A DNA stretch of 64,000 nucleotides from Acidimicrobiales bacterium (GTDB lineage Bacteria; Actinomycetota; Acidimicrobiia; Acidimicrobiales; Aldehydirespiratoraceae): the NCBI GenBank assembly GCA_029263175.1, contig JAJCXZ010000069.1, forward strand, positions 40,902 through 104,901, written 5' to 3'. Below, in pieces: positions 1 to 9,083 of the stretch. The translations under genes and the position numbers were made by a program. Positions within the stretch are counted from its first letter, which is position 1. Every line of letters starts with the position of its first letter. The notes below the pieces were generated by a model. The model was not told where the DNA came from, made no database searches, and was given only the letters and a program-made list of their open reading frames with translations.

Positions 1-606
1 GCTCGTGCGTGCGTAAACCATGTCGTGGGTGGCGTGATGCATGCCGGTGTTGAACCGCTTGTCGCCGTTGATCGCCCACTCGTCTCCGTCCTTGACAGCA
101 GTGGTGTCGAGATGGGTGGCGTCGCTGCCATGGTTGGGCTCGGTGAGCCCGAACGCCACTCGACGCTCCCCGATGAGACATGCCTCGATGAACTCCGCCT
201 TCTGCGCATCGGTGCCCTTGGCGATCATCATCTTGATGAACGGATGGTTGCCGACAATGGACGACTCGTTCTGCAGGTCGTTGTGCAACCCAAGCCCTCG
301 GGTAGCGAGGTGCTCCCGAATGATCGCCATCTGGAGGTTGGTGCCGTCGCTCCCCCCGACGTCGGCGGGCAGAGCGAACCGATAGTGGCCGGCCGCATCG
401 GCCAACCGCCGCATCTCGCCGAGGAGATTCTCCCAGTCCTGCATCGGGAGACCGTCGTTGTCCCAATCGGTCCGAGCGTGCTCGCGACGGTGGTCGAAGA
501 AGCGCTCGTTGTCGTCGCGGGCCTGAAGCGGCTCGATCTCGCTCTTTATGAAGCCGTCGAGCGCATCGAGGTAGGCCAGAACATCGTCCGGGATATCGAA
601 GTCCAT
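1..606 (-). CDS. acyl-CoA dehydrogenase, C-terminal part beyond the window
   Basis: Partial gene: the first 202 codons are present, starting at ATG 606 and reading off the left edge without a stop. The product would oxidise an acyl-CoA thioester with FAD. It shows the helical N-terminal domain and then the middle-domain signature 'FGLTEPNHGSDATHL', followed by 'WAINGDKRFNTGM', both typical of acyl-CoA dehydrogenases. It is the last visible gene of a minus-strand series (2280 to 606) with gaps of 22, 45 and 17 nt, so probably co-transcribed. The acyl substrate cannot be inferred because the catalytic C-terminal domain is missing. Confidence 0.88.
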   Translation of the reverse strand, partial: MDFDIPDDVLAYLDALDGFIKSEIEPLQARDDNERFFDHRREHARTDWDNDGLPMQDWENLLGEMRRLADAAGHYRFALPADVGGSDGTNLQMAIIREHLATRGLGLHNDLQNESSIVGNHPFIKMMIAKGTDAQKAEFIEACLIGERRVAFGLTEPNHGSDATHLDTTAVKDGDEWAINGDKRFNTGMHHATHDMVYARTS

Positions 607-623
607 CGTCGGCGCCCGCGGGC

Positions 624-911
624 TCAGCCGAAGCCGTCGACGATGACCAGGCGGCCGTTGGCCGTGGCCTTGTGACGCATGCCAACCACCGATTGGTACG
701 ACTCCGACTCGTATGCCGCCACGGCGGCTTCCTTGGTGGGGTATTCGATGACGACGGTCATGTGACCAGCCTCGCCTTCCTTACCCTCGGAGGCCTTGTC
801 GAGAACGAGGAGCTTGCCGCCGCCATCGAGGATCGGTGACGAGTTCTGCTGATACTCGCGATATCCGTCGAGGTCGGTCACGTTGTAGTTGCCAATGAGG
901 TATGCGGCCAT
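624..911 (-). CDS. DUF1330 family protein
   Basis: A 95-residue protein of the DUF1330 dimeric alpha/beta-barrel family, recognised from 'AAYLIGNYNVTDLDGYREY' at the N-terminus and the later 'VVIEYPTKEAAVAAYESESYQ' stretch. Family length is normally about 95-100 residues, so it looks complete. No catalytic motif is visible and the family has no general assigned reaction. It lies 17 nt upstream of the acyl-CoA dehydrogenase and 45 nt downstream of the SCO6745-family gene, which suggests one transcript and a role in the same acyl or aromatic degradation route (inference). Confidence 0.82.
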   Translation of the reverse strand: MAAYLIGNYNVTDLDGYREYQQNSSPILDGGGKLLVLDKASEGKEGEAGHMTVVIEYPTKEAAVAAYESESYQSVVGMRHKATANGRLVIVDGFG

Positions 912-956
912 GGTCGTGCTCCTGGTTGGTTTCGCGGAAACGGTAGTCGAGAGGGT

Positions 957-1688
957 TCAGTCGCCCTGCAACGCGGCGAGCATTGCGTTGGCGCCGGCGA
1001 GCAGGGCATCGGCTTGTGTCTCACTGAGCCCCGCGAAGCCATGGGCCGTGATCTTGTTGGTGAGGTCTTCGGCACCGGCGAGGGAATGTCGATGACGATC
1101 CTCGAGCACCGGCTCCTCCTCCCAACCGAACTGGGCGACCATGTCGGGGCGCTTGATCGCATGGGCTTCGACAGGGCTGAGGCCTGAAGCGATCACCGCG
1201 GCGATGTGGGCGCTGCCGCGCAGTTCTCGAAGTGTGATCGCCAGCTGCATCGCTCGAGCCGGAGCATCGTCGGGGAGGGGCTCGGCGGCGTAGCCGGCGT
1301 AGAGCGCCAGGCCGGCGGGGTCGGTCGCGGCAATGACTGCCTCGGCGGCCTCGTTGAACGCGTCAAGCCCGTCGATGTCGCTGAACTCGGCGCGACCGAT
1401 GGCATGACCACAGGCGAGCAACTCCCGGGCGGCTTGGCGAGGATCGAGGGTCTCACGAGCGCTGTTCCACATCTTGGCGATCAAGCCACCGTTGAACCAA
1501 CCGAACGCGCTCTGAACGACCGGCGCCTCCACGTCGCCCAGCACGCCACCGCGTCCGAGCACGTAGAAGCGGAAGCCGTCGAGACCCAGTTCCTTGCTAC
1601 GAGCGACGGAGTCCGGGTGGAAGTAGTAGGCCCCGCCGACCGTGTTCAACGGTGCGCCGACGGCTGCAGCAAGCTCTTCTGGTTTCAT
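957..1688 (-). CDS. SCO6745-family (actinobacterial HTH_67) protein
   Basis: Predicted 243-residue protein. I start it at ATG 1688 because an AGGAGA ribosome-binding site sits just upstream; a longer in-frame reading to 1850 runs back into the preceding gene and has an atypical N-terminus. The sequence (MKPEELAAAVGAPLNTVGG at the start, then alternating helices rich in Ala, and 'GLSPVEAHAIKRPDMVAQFGW') resembles the actinobacterial SCO6745 family, which has winged-helix-like domains and no established reaction. Second gene of the 2280-to-606 operon. Function unknown. Confidence 0.72.
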   Translation of the reverse strand: MKPEELAAAVGAPLNTVGGAYYFHPDSVARSKELGLDGFRFYVLGRGGVLGDVEAPVVQSAFGWFNGGLIAKMWNSARETLDPRQAARELLACGHAIGRAEFSDIDGLDAFNEAAEAVIAATDPAGLALYAGYAAEPLPDDAPARAMQLAITLRELRGSAHIAAVIASGLSPVEAHAIKRPDMVAQFGWEEEPVLEDRHRHSLAGAEDLTNKITAHGFAGLSETQADALLAGANAMLAALQGD

Positions 1689-1710
1689 GCGATTCTCCTG
1701 GGGTCGGACC

Positions 1711-2280
1711 TCAGCGGCCCATTGTGTAGAACTCGTCGTTGGGACGCATCGCCGAGAGGTTGGCAAGGCGATTCGACATGGCGAAGAAGCCGGTGATGGC
1801 GCCGATGTCCCAGATCTCGTCATCAGTGAAGCCGCGGTCGCGCATCTCATCGAGGTCGTCGTCGGAAAGCGATGCCGAGTCGTTCACCATGCGCAGCGCG
1901 AAGTCGACCATGTGGCGTTCGCGCTCAGAAAGGTCCGCCTTCCACGGATTGAGCGCCACCTGGTCGGCGAGCTGGGGGCGTTTGGAACGAATACGCAGGA
2001 TTGCTCCGTGGGCGATCACACAATAGAGACACCCGTTGACTGCACTGGTGGCAACGACGATGAGTTCGCGCTCCGCCTTCGACAGCCCGTCGCTCTTGTC
2101 CATGAGGGCGTCGTGCATGGCCATGAACGGTCGGAACTCGTCGGGCCGATGGGCCAGCGCGATGAAGACGTTGGGAATGAAGCCCGACTTCTCCTGGACG
2201 GTTTCGATCTGGGTGCGGATGTCGTCTGGCAGGTCCGCGAGCTCGGGAACAGGAAAGCGCGAGATTGCGTGTTCGCTCAT
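1711..2280 (-). CDS. AhpD-like / peroxidase-related carboxymuconolactone decarboxylase family protein
   Basis: A 189-residue alpha-helical protein with the AhpD-fold redox signature C84-L-Y-C87-V-I-A-H91 ('CLYCVIAHG'), preceded by 'SKAERELIVVATSAVNGC'. This matches the peroxidase-related branch of the carboxymuconolactone decarboxylase family, in which the two cysteines and the histidine form the active site of an alkylhydroperoxidase. It heads the minus-strand operon that ends in an acyl-CoA dehydrogenase. The physiological substrate is not apparent. Confidence 0.87.
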   Translation of the reverse strand: MSEHAISRFPVPELADLPDDIRTQIETVQEKSGFIPNVFIALAHRPDEFRPFMAMHDALMDKSDGLSKAERELIVVATSAVNGCLYCVIAHGAILRIRSKRPQLADQVALNPWKADLSERERHMVDFALRMVNDSASLSDDDLDEMRDRGFTDDEIWDIGAITGFFAMSNRLANLSAMRPNDEFYTMGR

Positions 2281-2329
2281 GAGTCGAGCGTAGACATGCT
2301 TGTCCTTCGGAGCCCAAACGCGAAGACGA

Positions 2330-2354
2330 CACGCCGGGCACGAGTCCCGGCGTG
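2330..2354 (-). terminator. hairpin downstream of the 2405-2872 gene
   Basis: Perfect 9-bp stem CACGCCGGG / CCCGGCGTG with a 7-nt loop, placed 50 nt after the stop of the minus-strand gene and before the next minus-strand gene. On the minus strand it is followed by a T-enriched but interrupted tract (TCGTCTTCGCGTTT). Probable intrinsic-type terminator separating two transcription units. Confidence 0.55.
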
Positions 2355-2404
2355 CCTTCTTCTTGCCCGCTTGCGATTGTTGGGGTGGTCAAAGCGTCCG
2401 GCGG

Positions 2405-2872
2405 CTAGCGCCTCGCGGCTGCAACCTCGGCGAGCGCCTCGGGCTTTGCGCCCTTGACGGCCTCGACCTGAGCGATCGACTCGTCGGAGAAGATGATGTT
2501 GACCTTGCTGGTGAGCTTGCCCTTTTCGAGATCGATTCTGACGATCTGATCGAGCGGCCATTCGGCGAGTACGCCCTTCGGCCCACCCGACATCACGCTC
2601 TGCTCGAACAGAATCCAACGCTGGTTGCTGATGGCGAGGATCGCCTGTTTGGCATTGGGGAACGAGTCAGCAAGCGAGCCGGATTCGGCTTTCTCGGCAC
2701 TGCCCTTCACGGCCTGCCCGATGGCGGCGCCGACGAGTCCGCCGACCGCGCCGAACGCGACCTGCTTCTTGAATTGCCCGACTGCCTGAACGACAGCTGC
2801 TCCCTCGATCTTCTCCGCGGCGTTCAAGAACTCAGCGCCCTTCTTGTGAACCTTCTTCACCATGTCGACCAT
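2405..2872 (-). CDS. hypothetical protein with glycine-rich hydrophobic segment and PH-like C-terminus
   Basis: Predicted 155 residues from ATG 2872, which lies 6 nt after a strong AAAGGAG; a TTG two codons upstream is the alternative. Residues about 35-60 form a small-residue hydrophobic segment (GAVGGLVGAAIGQAVKG) that could insert in or touch a membrane. The C-terminal half (ISNQRWILFEQS...WPLDQIVRIDLEKG...VNIIFSD) has the alternating strands of a bacterial PH-like domain. No catalytic residues are evident. It appears monocistronic, with a hairpin after its stop. Function unknown. Confidence 0.65.
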   Translation of the reverse strand: MVDMVKKVHKKGAEFLNAAEKIEGAAVVQAVGQFKKQVAFGAVGGLVGAAIGQAVKGSAEKAESGSLADSFPNAKQAILAISNQRWILFEQSVMSGGPKGVLAEWPLDQIVRIDLEKGKLTSKVNIIFSDESIAQVEAVKGAKPEALAEVAAARR

Positions 2873-2943
2873 GGTCAACTCCTTTCGGATCCCGCTGGTT
2901 GTTGATCGGCAGGATGAGCGCGGTTCTGAGCACGTAACCTCCC

Positions 2944-3426
2944 ATGATGCGTGAGGTGGTCGTCGGGAAGAGGCGTCGAGTGATAGCGCTCGTTCTCGTT
3001 GCTGTAGTGGCGGGCATTCCGGGAGCTGTCGTCATTTTCCTCGAGCCCAGTGCCGATGCGGCATCGGCGCTGAGCGTCGTATGCGCGGTGCTCGTCGCAC
3101 TTCTGCTCGTGAAGCTTCTGCTGGAGCTGGAGCAGTCGGATCGTCAGCTCGCCAAAGCCACGAATTCGTTTGTCGCCGAGACTGCGAACCAGATTTGTGC
3201 CCTTGAGGTGGCAATGGATCTGATTCGCGAGCGACACGACGTGCAGACTCGTGAACTGAACGAGGTGATGGCGGAGCTGGATGTCTCGGTCGCCGCTCTC
3301 GAGACCCAGATGAAGGTCGATTCGCGGCGCAAGGACATGGACCGAGAAGAAGACAGGAGAGAAATCGCGCGGACACTCGTGGCGCTCCACGAGGCCATGA
3401 CAGGAACATCACTACGTGAGCCATGA
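2944..3426 (+). CDS. small membrane protein with coiled-coil tail
   Basis: A 160-residue protein. After a basic N-terminus it has two hydrophobic segments (about residues 13-33 and 40-60), then a charged, heptad-like region (about 60-150) rich in Glu, Leu and Arg that should form a coiled coil facing the cytoplasm. No enzymatic motif is visible. The start ATG 2944 is divergent from the 2872 gene. Its end overlaps by 11 nt the GTG start of the glycosyltransferase-like gene, suggesting coupled translation. Function unknown. Confidence 0.55.
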   Translation: MMREVVVGKRRRVIALVLVAVVAGIPGAVVIFLEPSADAASALSVVCAVLVALLLVKLLLELEQSDRQLAKATNSFVAETANQICALEVAMDLIRERHDVQTRELNEVMAELDVSVAALETQMKVDSRRKDMDREEDRREIARTLVALHEAMTGTSLREP

Positions 3427-4579
3427 TCTAGAGCTACCCAGGGTCGTAGTCGTGTCGACGACGCCGATGTCTGCCTCATCGGCGTCGGGATTCTGCCTCG
3501 CTTCGCTCTTCGACGAATGGCCGAGTAGTCGGCTTCTCGAGGTCACGATCGCGGGTCCGTCCCCGGATTCTGCTTCGCGAGCCGGCACCTCGATCTCGTG
3601 CCCGAGCGGAGCGCTGAGCGACGCCGACGTCGCCGTCATCGAGAGCTTCTCTCCGCACGTTGTCTATGTCCGAGCGAACGAGTGGCCGGAAGCGTGGTGG
3701 GAACTCGGCCGGACGGTGGCGGCCCGATTCGACATTCCGTATGTCGCTCATGTCTTCGACGATGTGGTTGCGTGGCAGTTGGCTCGATTCGACCCACCGT
3801 TCAACGAACTTCGGGCGATTCGGCGCGACCTGAGTCTCCGTCGGCTGGTTGGCGATGCGGTCGCCACGTTCTCTTGCTCTGACGCCCACAGCGAATCAAT
3901 GTTCGCTCGATACGGCGTGGTCGCCTCGCCCTTTGTTCGGTGGGTGGATCCGATCGTCGTCCCACGAGTGGAGCACGGCGACGTCTTTCGATTCGCATAT
4001 GCAGGCCGATGCAATTCGGTCCAGCACAGTGGGGCGCTGCGCGATGTTGCGTTCGCTGCACTTGCGCTGGCTGATGAGGGCCTCCGCATTGCCATCGATT
4101 GCATCGGTCCAAATGCTGACGACTTCGGCACCTTCTTCGCGCAATACCCAGAGACACAAGCGGTGGTGTCGTTCCATGGCAACCTTGCGGATCGAGCTGA
4201 TCAGCTCGAGTTCATGTTCAGCCGGGACGCCACACTGGTCACGTTGAACTTCGATGCTGAGTCGATCGGCTACGTCGGTCGAGCCACGTCGTCGAAAGCG
4301 CTTGATTGTCTCGCCGGTGACCGTCCAACGCTGGTGTACGGCCCGCCCGAGATGGAGACGGTGGCATGGGCTGCTCGTACCGGTTGGGCGGATGTTGCCT
4401 CTGACCGTGACCCTGCGGCGCTCACGGCCACGCTGCGCGCCGTCGTCACTCGCGGCACGCTCACCGATGCGCAGCACGAAGCGCGGACCCGAGAGCGCGC
4501 CCGGTGGAGCCGAGCGACAGTGTTGGAGGCGTTTGTGAAGCAGATGCGACTGGCAGCCGGCGACCGTCAGTCGACGTAG
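3416..4579 (+). CDS. GT-B-like glycosyltransferase (putative)
   Basis: A 387-residue protein starting at GTG 3416 inside the end of the preceding gene. The layout looks like a two-domain GT-B glycosyltransferase. The N-terminal half contains 'PHVVYVRANEWPEAWWELGRTVAARFDIPYVAHVFDD', followed by 'FRFAYAGRCNSVQHSGALRDVAFA' opening the second domain and 'SSKALDCLAGDRPTLVYGPPEMETVAWAARTGWADVAS', which corresponds to the donor-binding and late-loading region of GT4-type enzymes. Donor and acceptor are unknown. Its 3' end overlaps the convergent helicase gene by 13 bp. Family assignment is by overall pattern, so moderate confidence. Confidence 0.6.
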   Translation: MSHDLELPRVVVVSTTPMSASSASGFCLASLFDEWPSSRLLEVTIAGPSPDSASRAGTSISCPSGALSDADVAVIESFSPHVVYVRANEWPEAWWELGRTVAARFDIPYVAHVFDDVVAWQLARFDPPFNELRAIRRDLSLRRLVGDAVATFSCSDAHSESMFARYGVVASPFVRWVDPIVVPRVEHGDVFRFAYAGRCNSVQHSGALRDVAFAALALADEGLRIAIDCIGPNADDFGTFFAQYPETQAVVSFHGNLADRADQLEFMFSRDATLVTLNFDAESIGYVGRATSSKALDCLAGDRPTLVYGPPEMETVAWAARTGWADVASDRDPAALTATLRAVVTRGTLTDAQHEARTRERARWSRATVLEAFVKQMRLAAGDRQST

Positions 4580-6333
4580 CGACGGGCGCGAGCCTTCTTG
4601 CCGCGAATCATCGTGGCGCCGATGGCGGTGATGACCGTGTCGACCGACTCTTCGGGCACGCCGACGACCGAATAGTTCTCGGTGATGCGGATCGGGCCGA
4701 TGTCTCGACCGGTCAACCCGGTTTCGTTGGCAATGCAACCGACAAGGTCGCCGGGGCGCATGCCGGACTTCCGGCCGAGCCCGACGAAGATCAGGCCGGT
4801 GCCGGGGCCGACATTGCCGACCGCCTTACCACCCTTGCCTCCGGGCTTGCCGCCACCGGGCTTGCTCGCACGGTCGCCGGCATGGTCACGTTTGCCCTTG
4901 CCGCCCTTGCCCGGGCGGTCGTCGCGCAGCATGCGTTCGGAGGCATCGGGGATCTCGACTTCGTCGGTGGTGGCGCCGCGACCCTGGTGGAACAGTTTGA
5001 TGGCGGCGAGCGCGATGTTGCGCTCGCTTCCTTCGGAAGCCAGCCCGAAGAGGACGGAATTGTAACCCTCGAGATCGTCTCCCATCATTGCTTCGCGGAT
5101 GGCCTCGACAGTGACCTCAATCTGCTTCTCGCGGAGATCGCCGACCGTTGGTACCTTCCGGATGTCGAATGTCTGCTTGGTGAGGCGCTCGATGTTGTTG
5201 AGAAGCCGGCGCTGCTTCGGCTCGGCCAACGTGATGGCGACACCTTCGCGACCGGCGCGGCCGACGCGACCGATGCGGTGTACGTAGCTCTCCGCTGAGC
5301 TGGGAACGTCGTAGTTGACGACGTGAGTGAGCGTGTCGACATCGAGGCCACGGGCCGCAACATCGGTGGCCACGAGCAGTTCGGCGGTGCCTTCGCGCAG
5401 ACGGCTCATCACCCGGTCGCGCTGCTGCTGGTCCATGCCGCCGTGGAGGGCCTCGGCGCGGTAGCCGCGGCCATTCATGGTGGCGGTGAGCTGGTCGACC
5501 TCACCGCGGGTACGGCAGAAGACGATGGCCGAGCTCGGCCCCTCCATGTCGAGGATTCGACCGAGTGCGTTGGACTTGTGGTGGCGGGTGACGACGTAGG
5601 CGGTCTGTCGAATCAGCGCCTTGTCGGCCGCAGACTCGGCGGCCCCAACCGTGATCTGCTTCGGATCGCGCTGGTACTTCTCGGCGATCTTCATGATGCG
5701 GCGAGGCATCGTGGCCGAGAACAGAACCGTCTGGCGGTCCTTCGGCGTTGTCTCCAGGATCGTCTCGATGTCCTCGGTGAAGCCCATGTCGAGCATCTCA
5801 TCGGCTTCGTCGAGCACAACGGTGCGAATCGAGTCGAGCGCCAGAGAACCTCGACGGATGTGATCGATCGCTCGACCGGGTGTGGCAACGACGACATGCA
5901 CACCGCGGCGCAGTGCCTGGAGCTGGCGATGGATCGGTTGCCCGCCGTAGATCGGCACAACCTGGATTCGTTGCTCGGCGCCGTACTTGAAAATCGCTTC
6001 GCTGACCTGAACGGCGAGCTCGCGGGTCGGCACCACGACCAATGCAGTCGGCACCGCAGGAGCGTTGGGTTCGATCCCGTTCAGGATCGGCAATGCGAAT
6101 GCGGCGGTCTTGCCCGTGCCGGTGGCGGCTTGGCCCAGAATGTCCTGGCCGGTGAGCATCTCGGGAATGGCGAGCCGCTGAATCGGCGTCGGCTCTTCGT
6201 AACCGAGGAAGGTGGTGGTGGCGACGAGTTCGGCGCGCAAACCAAGCGCGGCAAATCCGGTTGGATCGGTTTCAGACGAGTCAGACGATTCAGACGGTTC
6301 TGATTCGCTCTCGTCCGTTTGGGGCTCGCTCAT
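4567..6333 (-). CDS. deaD: DEAD-box ATP-dependent RNA helicase
   Basis: A 588-residue DEAD-box helicase that unwinds RNA duplexes in ribosome assembly or mRNA decay, often under cold conditions. All core motifs are visible: Q motif region, Walker A 'QAATGTGKT' (GKT 74-76), 'PTRELAVQ', 'TPGRAID', D175-E-A-D, 'SATMP', 'FCRTR', 'ATDVAARGLDV' and 'HRIGRVGRAG'. The last 75 residues (GTGLIFVGLGRKSGMRPGDLVGCIANETGLTG...) match the DbpA/CsdA-type RNA-binding domain, preceded by a Gly/Lys-rich linker. The acidic Ser-rich N-terminus (residues 1-25) is probably disordered. CsdA/DeaD is the closest family; the symbol is by analogy. Confidence 0.92.
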   Translation of the reverse strand: MSEPQTDESESEPSESSDSSETDPTGFAALGLRAELVATTTFLGYEEPTPIQRLAIPEMLTGQDILGQAATGTGKTAAFALPILNGIEPNAPAVPTALVVVPTRELAVQVSEAIFKYGAEQRIQVVPIYGGQPIHRQLQALRRGVHVVVATPGRAIDHIRRGSLALDSIRTVVLDEADEMLDMGFTEDIETILETTPKDRQTVLFSATMPRRIMKIAEKYQRDPKQITVGAAESAADKALIRQTAYVVTRHHKSNALGRILDMEGPSSAIVFCRTRGEVDQLTATMNGRGYRAEALHGGMDQQQRDRVMSRLREGTAELLVATDVAARGLDVDTLTHVVNYDVPSSAESYVHRIGRVGRAGREGVAITLAEPKQRRLLNNIERLTKQTFDIRKVPTVGDLREKQIEVTVEAIREAMMGDDLEGYNSVLFGLASEGSERNIALAAIKLFHQGRGATTDEVEIPDASERMLRDDRPGKGGKGKRDHAGDRASKPGGGKPGGKGGKAVGNVGPGTGLIFVGLGRKSGMRPGDLVGCIANETGLTGRDIGPIRITENYSVVGVPEESVDTVITAIGATMIRGKKARARRYVD

Positions 6334-6566
6334 TGCGGCAACTTCCGTAGACGGGTGGACAACCCGTGGAGAACAGCCGTCAATCCTACGGCCGATCCTT
6401 CCGATGTCTCCTGACGTGGGTTCTGCTGTGACATCTGCGACACCAAGAGGGGCAGTTCGAACCCATTTGTCGGCCTACTCTCTGGGGTAGGTGCAAGAGG
6501 ACCGATTGGGTTTTACTGCTGCCGAGGCGACACAGGTCGCTGGCCAACCCCTGAGGGTCCCCCCGA

Positions 6567-8087
6567 ATGAGTTCCCAAACACTTTCCGCTGTGCCGTCGC
6601 GCGCGGCACGACTCCGCGCTGAGTGGTTCACCAACCCGAAGGTCGAGCTTCTCTCCGGCCTGGTTGTCGCACTCGCACTGATCCCCGAAGCGATCTCCTT
6701 CTCGATCATCGCCGGCGTCGACCCGAAGGTCGGTCTCTACGCTTCGTTCTCGATTGCCATCATCATCTCGATCGCCGGTGGGCGCTCCGGCATGATCTCG
6801 GCGGCAACCGGCGCCATGGCACTCGTTCTCGTGCCGCTGGTCAAGGACTACGGCATCGAATACCTCTTCGCCGCAACGATCCTCGCCGGCGCCATCCAGA
6901 TCGGCTTCGGCTATCTCGGCGTCGGTTCGCTGATGCGTTTCGTGCCCCGCACCGTGATGGTCGGCTTCGTGAACGCTCTCGCGATTCTGATCTTCCTCGC
7001 TCAGGTGCCGCACATTCTTCTCAACGGCGATGACGCGGACTCCAGCCAGATGCCGCTCAATCTGGCGTTCGTCGCCGCCGGCCTCGTCATCATCTACGGC
7101 CTTCCACGCGTCACCAGGGCCGTGCCGTCTCCACTCGTCGCCATCGTTGTGCTGGCCGGCGGCGCGATGTTCTTCGATCTCGAACTCCCGACCGTCGGCG
7201 ACATGGGCGAACTGCCGTCTGCGTTGCCGTTCGTTGCGCTCCCCGAGTTGCCGTTCACCCTCGGCACGCTCCAGATCATCCTTCCCTACGCCTTCACGCT
7301 CGCCATGGTCGGCTTGCTGGAGTCGCTCCTGACGGCCCAGCTTCTCGACGACCTCACCGACACACCGTCGGACAAGAACCTCGAGTCCCGCGGCCAGGGC
7401 ATCGCCAACGTCGCCACCGGCTTCCTCGGCGGCATGGCCGGCTGCGCCATGATCGGCCAGTCGGTCATCAACTACCGCTCCGGGGGACGCACCCGCCTTT
7501 CCACGCTCGCTTCCGGCGTGTTCCTGCTCATCCTTGTGATGGGTCTCGGCGACCTCGTGGCCCGCATCCCGATGGCCGCCCTGGTGGCAGTCATGGTCAT
7601 GGTCTCCGTCGGTACGTTCAACTGGCGCAGCGTTCGTCGCGGCACGCTCAAGCACACGCCGATCAGCGAGTCGCTGATCATGGCGGTCACGGTGGTCACC
7701 GTGGTTCTCACGCACAATCTCGCCTACGGCGTCGGTGCCGGTGTGGTGTTGTCGGCCGTCTTCTTCGCTCGCCACGTGTCGGGCGTGGTCAAGGTCACAA
7801 GCGTCGTCGACCCCGACGGTGTCGAGCGGCTCTATGCCGTCACCGGCGAGCTGTTCTTCGCCTCGACCAACGATCTCGTCCATGCGTTCGACTACGACGC
7901 GGTGAAGGTCCCCATGGTCGAGATCGATCTGAGCGGCGCCCGAGTCTGGGACACGTCAGCGGTTGCCGCCCTCGACGCTGTCGTCGCCAAGTTCGCCGAC
8001 CGGGGCATCGAGGCGCACCTCGTCGGTCTCAACCGTCACGCCGAAGATCTCCACAGCCGCAACACCGGCAATGTTTCCGCGCACTAA
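6567..8087 (+). CDS. SulP family inorganic anion transporter with STAS domain
   Basis: A 506-residue membrane protein of the SulP (SLC26) family, which moves sulfate, bicarbonate or related anions. Ten or more hydrophobic segments cover residues about 20-395, with the family N-terminal signature '[33 protein letters not shown]' and '[27 protein letters not shown]'. The C-terminus (about 410-500) is a STAS domain ('[27 protein letters not shown]'). It stands alone, with no carbonic anhydrase or sulfur-assimilation gene beside it, so the anion cannot be chosen. Confidence 0.93.
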   Translation: MSSQTLSAVPSRAARLRAEWFTNPKVELLSGLVVALALIPEAISFSIIAGVDPKVGLYASFSIAIIISIAGGRSGMISAATGAMALVLVPLVKDYGIEYLFAATILAGAIQIGFGYLGVGSLMRFVPRTVMVGFVNALAILIFLAQVPHILLNGDDADSSQMPLNLAFVAAGLVIIYGLPRVTRAVPSPLVAIVVLAGGAMFFDLELPTVGDMGELPSALPFVALPELPFTLGTLQIILPYAFTLAMVGLLESLLTAQLLDDLTDTPSDKNLESRGQGIANVATGFLGGMAGCAMIGQSVINYRSGGRTRLSTLASGVFLLILVMGLGDLVARIPMAALVAVMVMVSVGTFNWRSVRRGTLKHTPISESLIMAVTVVTVVLTHNLAYGVGAGVVLSAVFFARHVSGVVKVTSVVDPDGVERLYAVTGELFFASTNDLVHAFDYDAVKVPMVEIDLSGARVWDTSAVAALDAVVAKFADRGIEAHLVGLNRHAEDLHSRNTGNVSAH

Positions 8088-8093
8088 CTGCGC

Positions 8094-8744
8094 CTACTGG
8101 TCGTAGAACTCGTCGGGGTTCCGACCCAGCTCGATGAGTCGTCGCACCGCAGGCAGAGGCGGATCGCTTCGTTCGCCTCGGCGAATGCTCTGGATCCGCT
8201 CACCGTCCTCGGCATAGATGTGACACGTGTTGAGGTTGCGCATCTGGGCCTCGGCCGGCGACATGGACGAGTCTGAGCCGGTGACCTTCGACAAGCTCCA
8301 AGTGGACTGGATGATCGCTGGTGCGAGTGCCTGAAGCAAGGCGACGACATGTGTGCATCCACGTGGCCCGCCGAAGAGCTCGCGGATCTTGTGGGTGAAC
8401 CCGCGCGCGATGCTGAGACCGACGAGGCCGTCGTATGCCGTGACGATCGATGGACATTCGTGGTTGGGAAACTCTTCGAAACCGAGGTTCACGGCTGCGA
8501 TCTCGAGGCTTGGGACCGCGATCCGAAGCTCGATCACCATGTGGTGCATCACGATGGACTCGGTGTCATCGGCAATCAGCGTGCCAGGCGGCTTGCGGTC
8601 ACAGATCGCGCCACGGGCGATGATGTCCGTGCCGTCGGTGTAGATCTTCGTGTCGTACGTGCGATGGTGCAGGATCCGGAGATCCCCGTCAGGGGGGAGA
8701 ATCGACATCCGGACTTCGTAGTGGGGAATGGCGGCGGCAGCCAA
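8094..8744 (-). CDS. DUF2889 domain protein
   Basis: A 216-residue protein. The stretch 'DGDLRILHHRTYDTKIYTDGTDIIARGAICDRKPPGTL', then 'MHHMVIELRIAVPSLEIAAVNLGFEEFPNHECP' and 'GLVGLSIARGFTHKIRELFGGPRGCTHVVALLQALAPAIIQS', is characteristic of DUF2889, a family of about 200 residues with conserved His and Cys that suggest metal binding (inference). The start may instead be ATG 8708, 12 codons in. It abuts the truncated MFS gene directly upstream, so its 5' region may have been created by that deletion. Confidence 0.72.
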   Translation of the reverse strand: MAAAAIPHYEVRMSILPPDGDLRILHHRTYDTKIYTDGTDIIARGAICDRKPPGTLIADDTESIVMHHMVIELRIAVPSLEIAAVNLGFEEFPNHECPSIVTAYDGLVGLSIARGFTHKIRELFGGPRGCTHVVALLQALAPAIIQSTWSLSKVTGSDSSMSPAEAQMRNLNTCHIYAEDGERIQSIRRGERSDPPLPAVRRLIELGRNPDEFYDQ

Positions 8745-8776
8745 TCGGGGCGACCAGCGCGAGATCGCCCCTGCGT

Positions 8777-9022
8777 CCGCAGGATCAGCTGACGACGATC
8801 AGAACGATCGCCGATCACGCCCCCGACCGGCGCAAACACGAGCCACGGCAAGAACTGGGCAGCGGTGACGCCCGCAACAGCCAGTGGAGAGTCGGTCAGG
8901 GTCGCGGTAAGGAGCGGCAGGGTGGCGAGTCGAACACCATCACCGAGATTGGTGATAGCGGTCGCAACCAGGAGCGCTTCGAACGTGTGACCGAGAGATC
9001 GGGATGGGCGGTCTTGGCGCAC
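8777..9022 (-). pseudogene. MFS transporter remnant (N-terminal 82 codons only)
   Basis: From ATG 9022 the reading frame encodes a recognisable major facilitator N-terminus: 'FEALLVATAITNLGDGVRLATLPLLTATLTDSPLAVAGVTAAQFLPWLVFAPVGGVIGDRSDRRQLI', i.e. transmembrane helices 1-2 and the loop 2-3 motif G-x-x-x-D-R-x-x-R-R. At about position 8777 similarity stops, and the frame continues into the 5' end of the DUF2889 gene without any further membrane segments. A full MFS protein needs about 400 residues, so about 80% has been deleted. Confidence 0.7.
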
Positions 9023-9083
9023 CAGCGGGGCCTAGGCAACTCGGGTTGGGGTGCGGTTTGTCCGGCGTGGCAGGATCAGGGCG

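Noticed and set aside
6513..7883. 456-codon open frame on the minus strand opposite the SulP gene
   Set aside because: It is rich in Asp/His/Arg in a shadow-like pattern, has no family features, and lies wholly antisense to a clear transporter.
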